From: Oscillospiraceae bacterium
GTDB lineage: Bacteria; Bacillota; Clostridia; Oscillospirales; Oscillospiraceae
DNA: 5,732 nt
Direction: 5' to 3'
Assembly: GCA_031261245.1 (NCBI GenBank)
Contig: JAISKU010000176.1
Span: 1-5,732, forward strand
The stretch's first letter is position 1, and the number at the start of each line of letters is the position of its first letter. The notes under the pieces are model-generated. The model was not told the origin of the DNA. It made no database searches and was given only the letters and a program-made list of their open reading frames with translations. Below are positions 5,678-5,732 of this stretch, in pieces. The translations under genes and the position numbers were made by a program.

Positions 5678-5732
5678 ATGCGGCGTAAAAAGAGATTCTT
5701 GCAAACAAGGCAAAAAGCCTCTGCATTTTGGG
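5678..5732 (+). CDS. Start of the next gene in the operon, truncated by the window edge; possibly an ABC permease
   Basis: An ATG at 5678 opens a frame that runs to the right edge (18 complete codons). The upstream purine-rich tract AGGAAAGGAGAG supports translation; AGGAG alone is only 2 nt from the ATG, whereas AGGAA (5666-5670) is 7 nt away. The visible peptide begins MRRKKRFLQTRQKASAFW: strongly basic, then turning more apolar. That suits the cytoplasmic N-terminal tail of a DppC/OppC-type permease, and does not look like the usual DppB start. Position after a family-5 binding protein makes a permease likely, but 18 residues cannot prove it. Another open frame from ATG 5646 overlaps in a different phase and has a poorer ribosome binding site. 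Confidence 0.45.
   Translation, partial: MRRKKRFLQTRQKASAFW

Noticed and set aside
5646..5732. Alternative open frame starting at ATG 5646
   Set aside because: Its only upstream purine tract (AGGGA) is 2 nt away, and its product (MRKNQAVGKERCGVKRD...) is polar with no membrane character. The frame from 5678 has the better ribosome binding site and a more plausible N-terminus.
1..5732. Search by eye for CRISPR repeats, tRNA or rRNA genes, insertion-sequence ends, att sites and defence or toxin genes
   Set aside because: No repeated units, cloverleaf-like segments, transposase motifs or terminal inverted repeats were seen; nearly all sequence is explained by ordinary regulatory and transport genes.

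Overview
The window reads as chromosomal DNA from a GC-rich member of the Clostridia/Firmicutes, perhaps a gut-type Oscillospiraceae relative. This is inferred from the strong AGGAGG-type ribosome binding sites, a Gram-positive style lipoprotein signal (MKK...LASC), an OmpR-family two-component pair beside an ABC-2 permease, a PucR/CdaR-type regulator divergent from a peptide-binding lipoprotein, and AT-rich intergenic DNA between GC-rich genes. No species can be named from sequence reading alone.

Layout. Positions 1-450 hold the C-terminal 149 codons of an ABC-2 type membrane permease that enters from the left edge. A well-formed promoter candidate (439-467) overlaps its last codons and drives a response regulator (490-1152) and a sensor histidine kinase (1149-2165), which overlap by 4 bp and are translationally coupled. 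A strong hairpin with T-rich flanks on both strands (2188-2222) separates this operon from a convergent PucR-type transcription factor (2241-3713, minus strand). A 217-bp AT-rich divergent intergenic region (3714-3930) carries two dyad-symmetric elements and promoter candidates in both directions. It is followed by a family-5 (DppA/OppA-like) solute-binding lipoprotein (3931-5538). After that gene a very stable hairpin (5568-5604) precedes the first 18 codons of another open frame (5678 to the right edge), probably the next gene of the transporter operon.

How the parts work together. There are two modules. The left one is a two-component system next to an export-type ABC permease; the kinase has almost no extracytoplasmic sensor, which resembles envelope-stress or intramembrane sensing. 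The right one is a peptide/nickel-type ABC importer whose binding protein is probably controlled by the divergent PucR-like regulator through the intergenic dyads. The hairpin after the binding-protein gene would let that protein be made in excess over the transport machinery downstream. All families are known ones. The least described items are the regulator/operator pairing and the structured intercistronic region. I saw no mobile element, CRISPR array, tRNA, rRNA or defence system.
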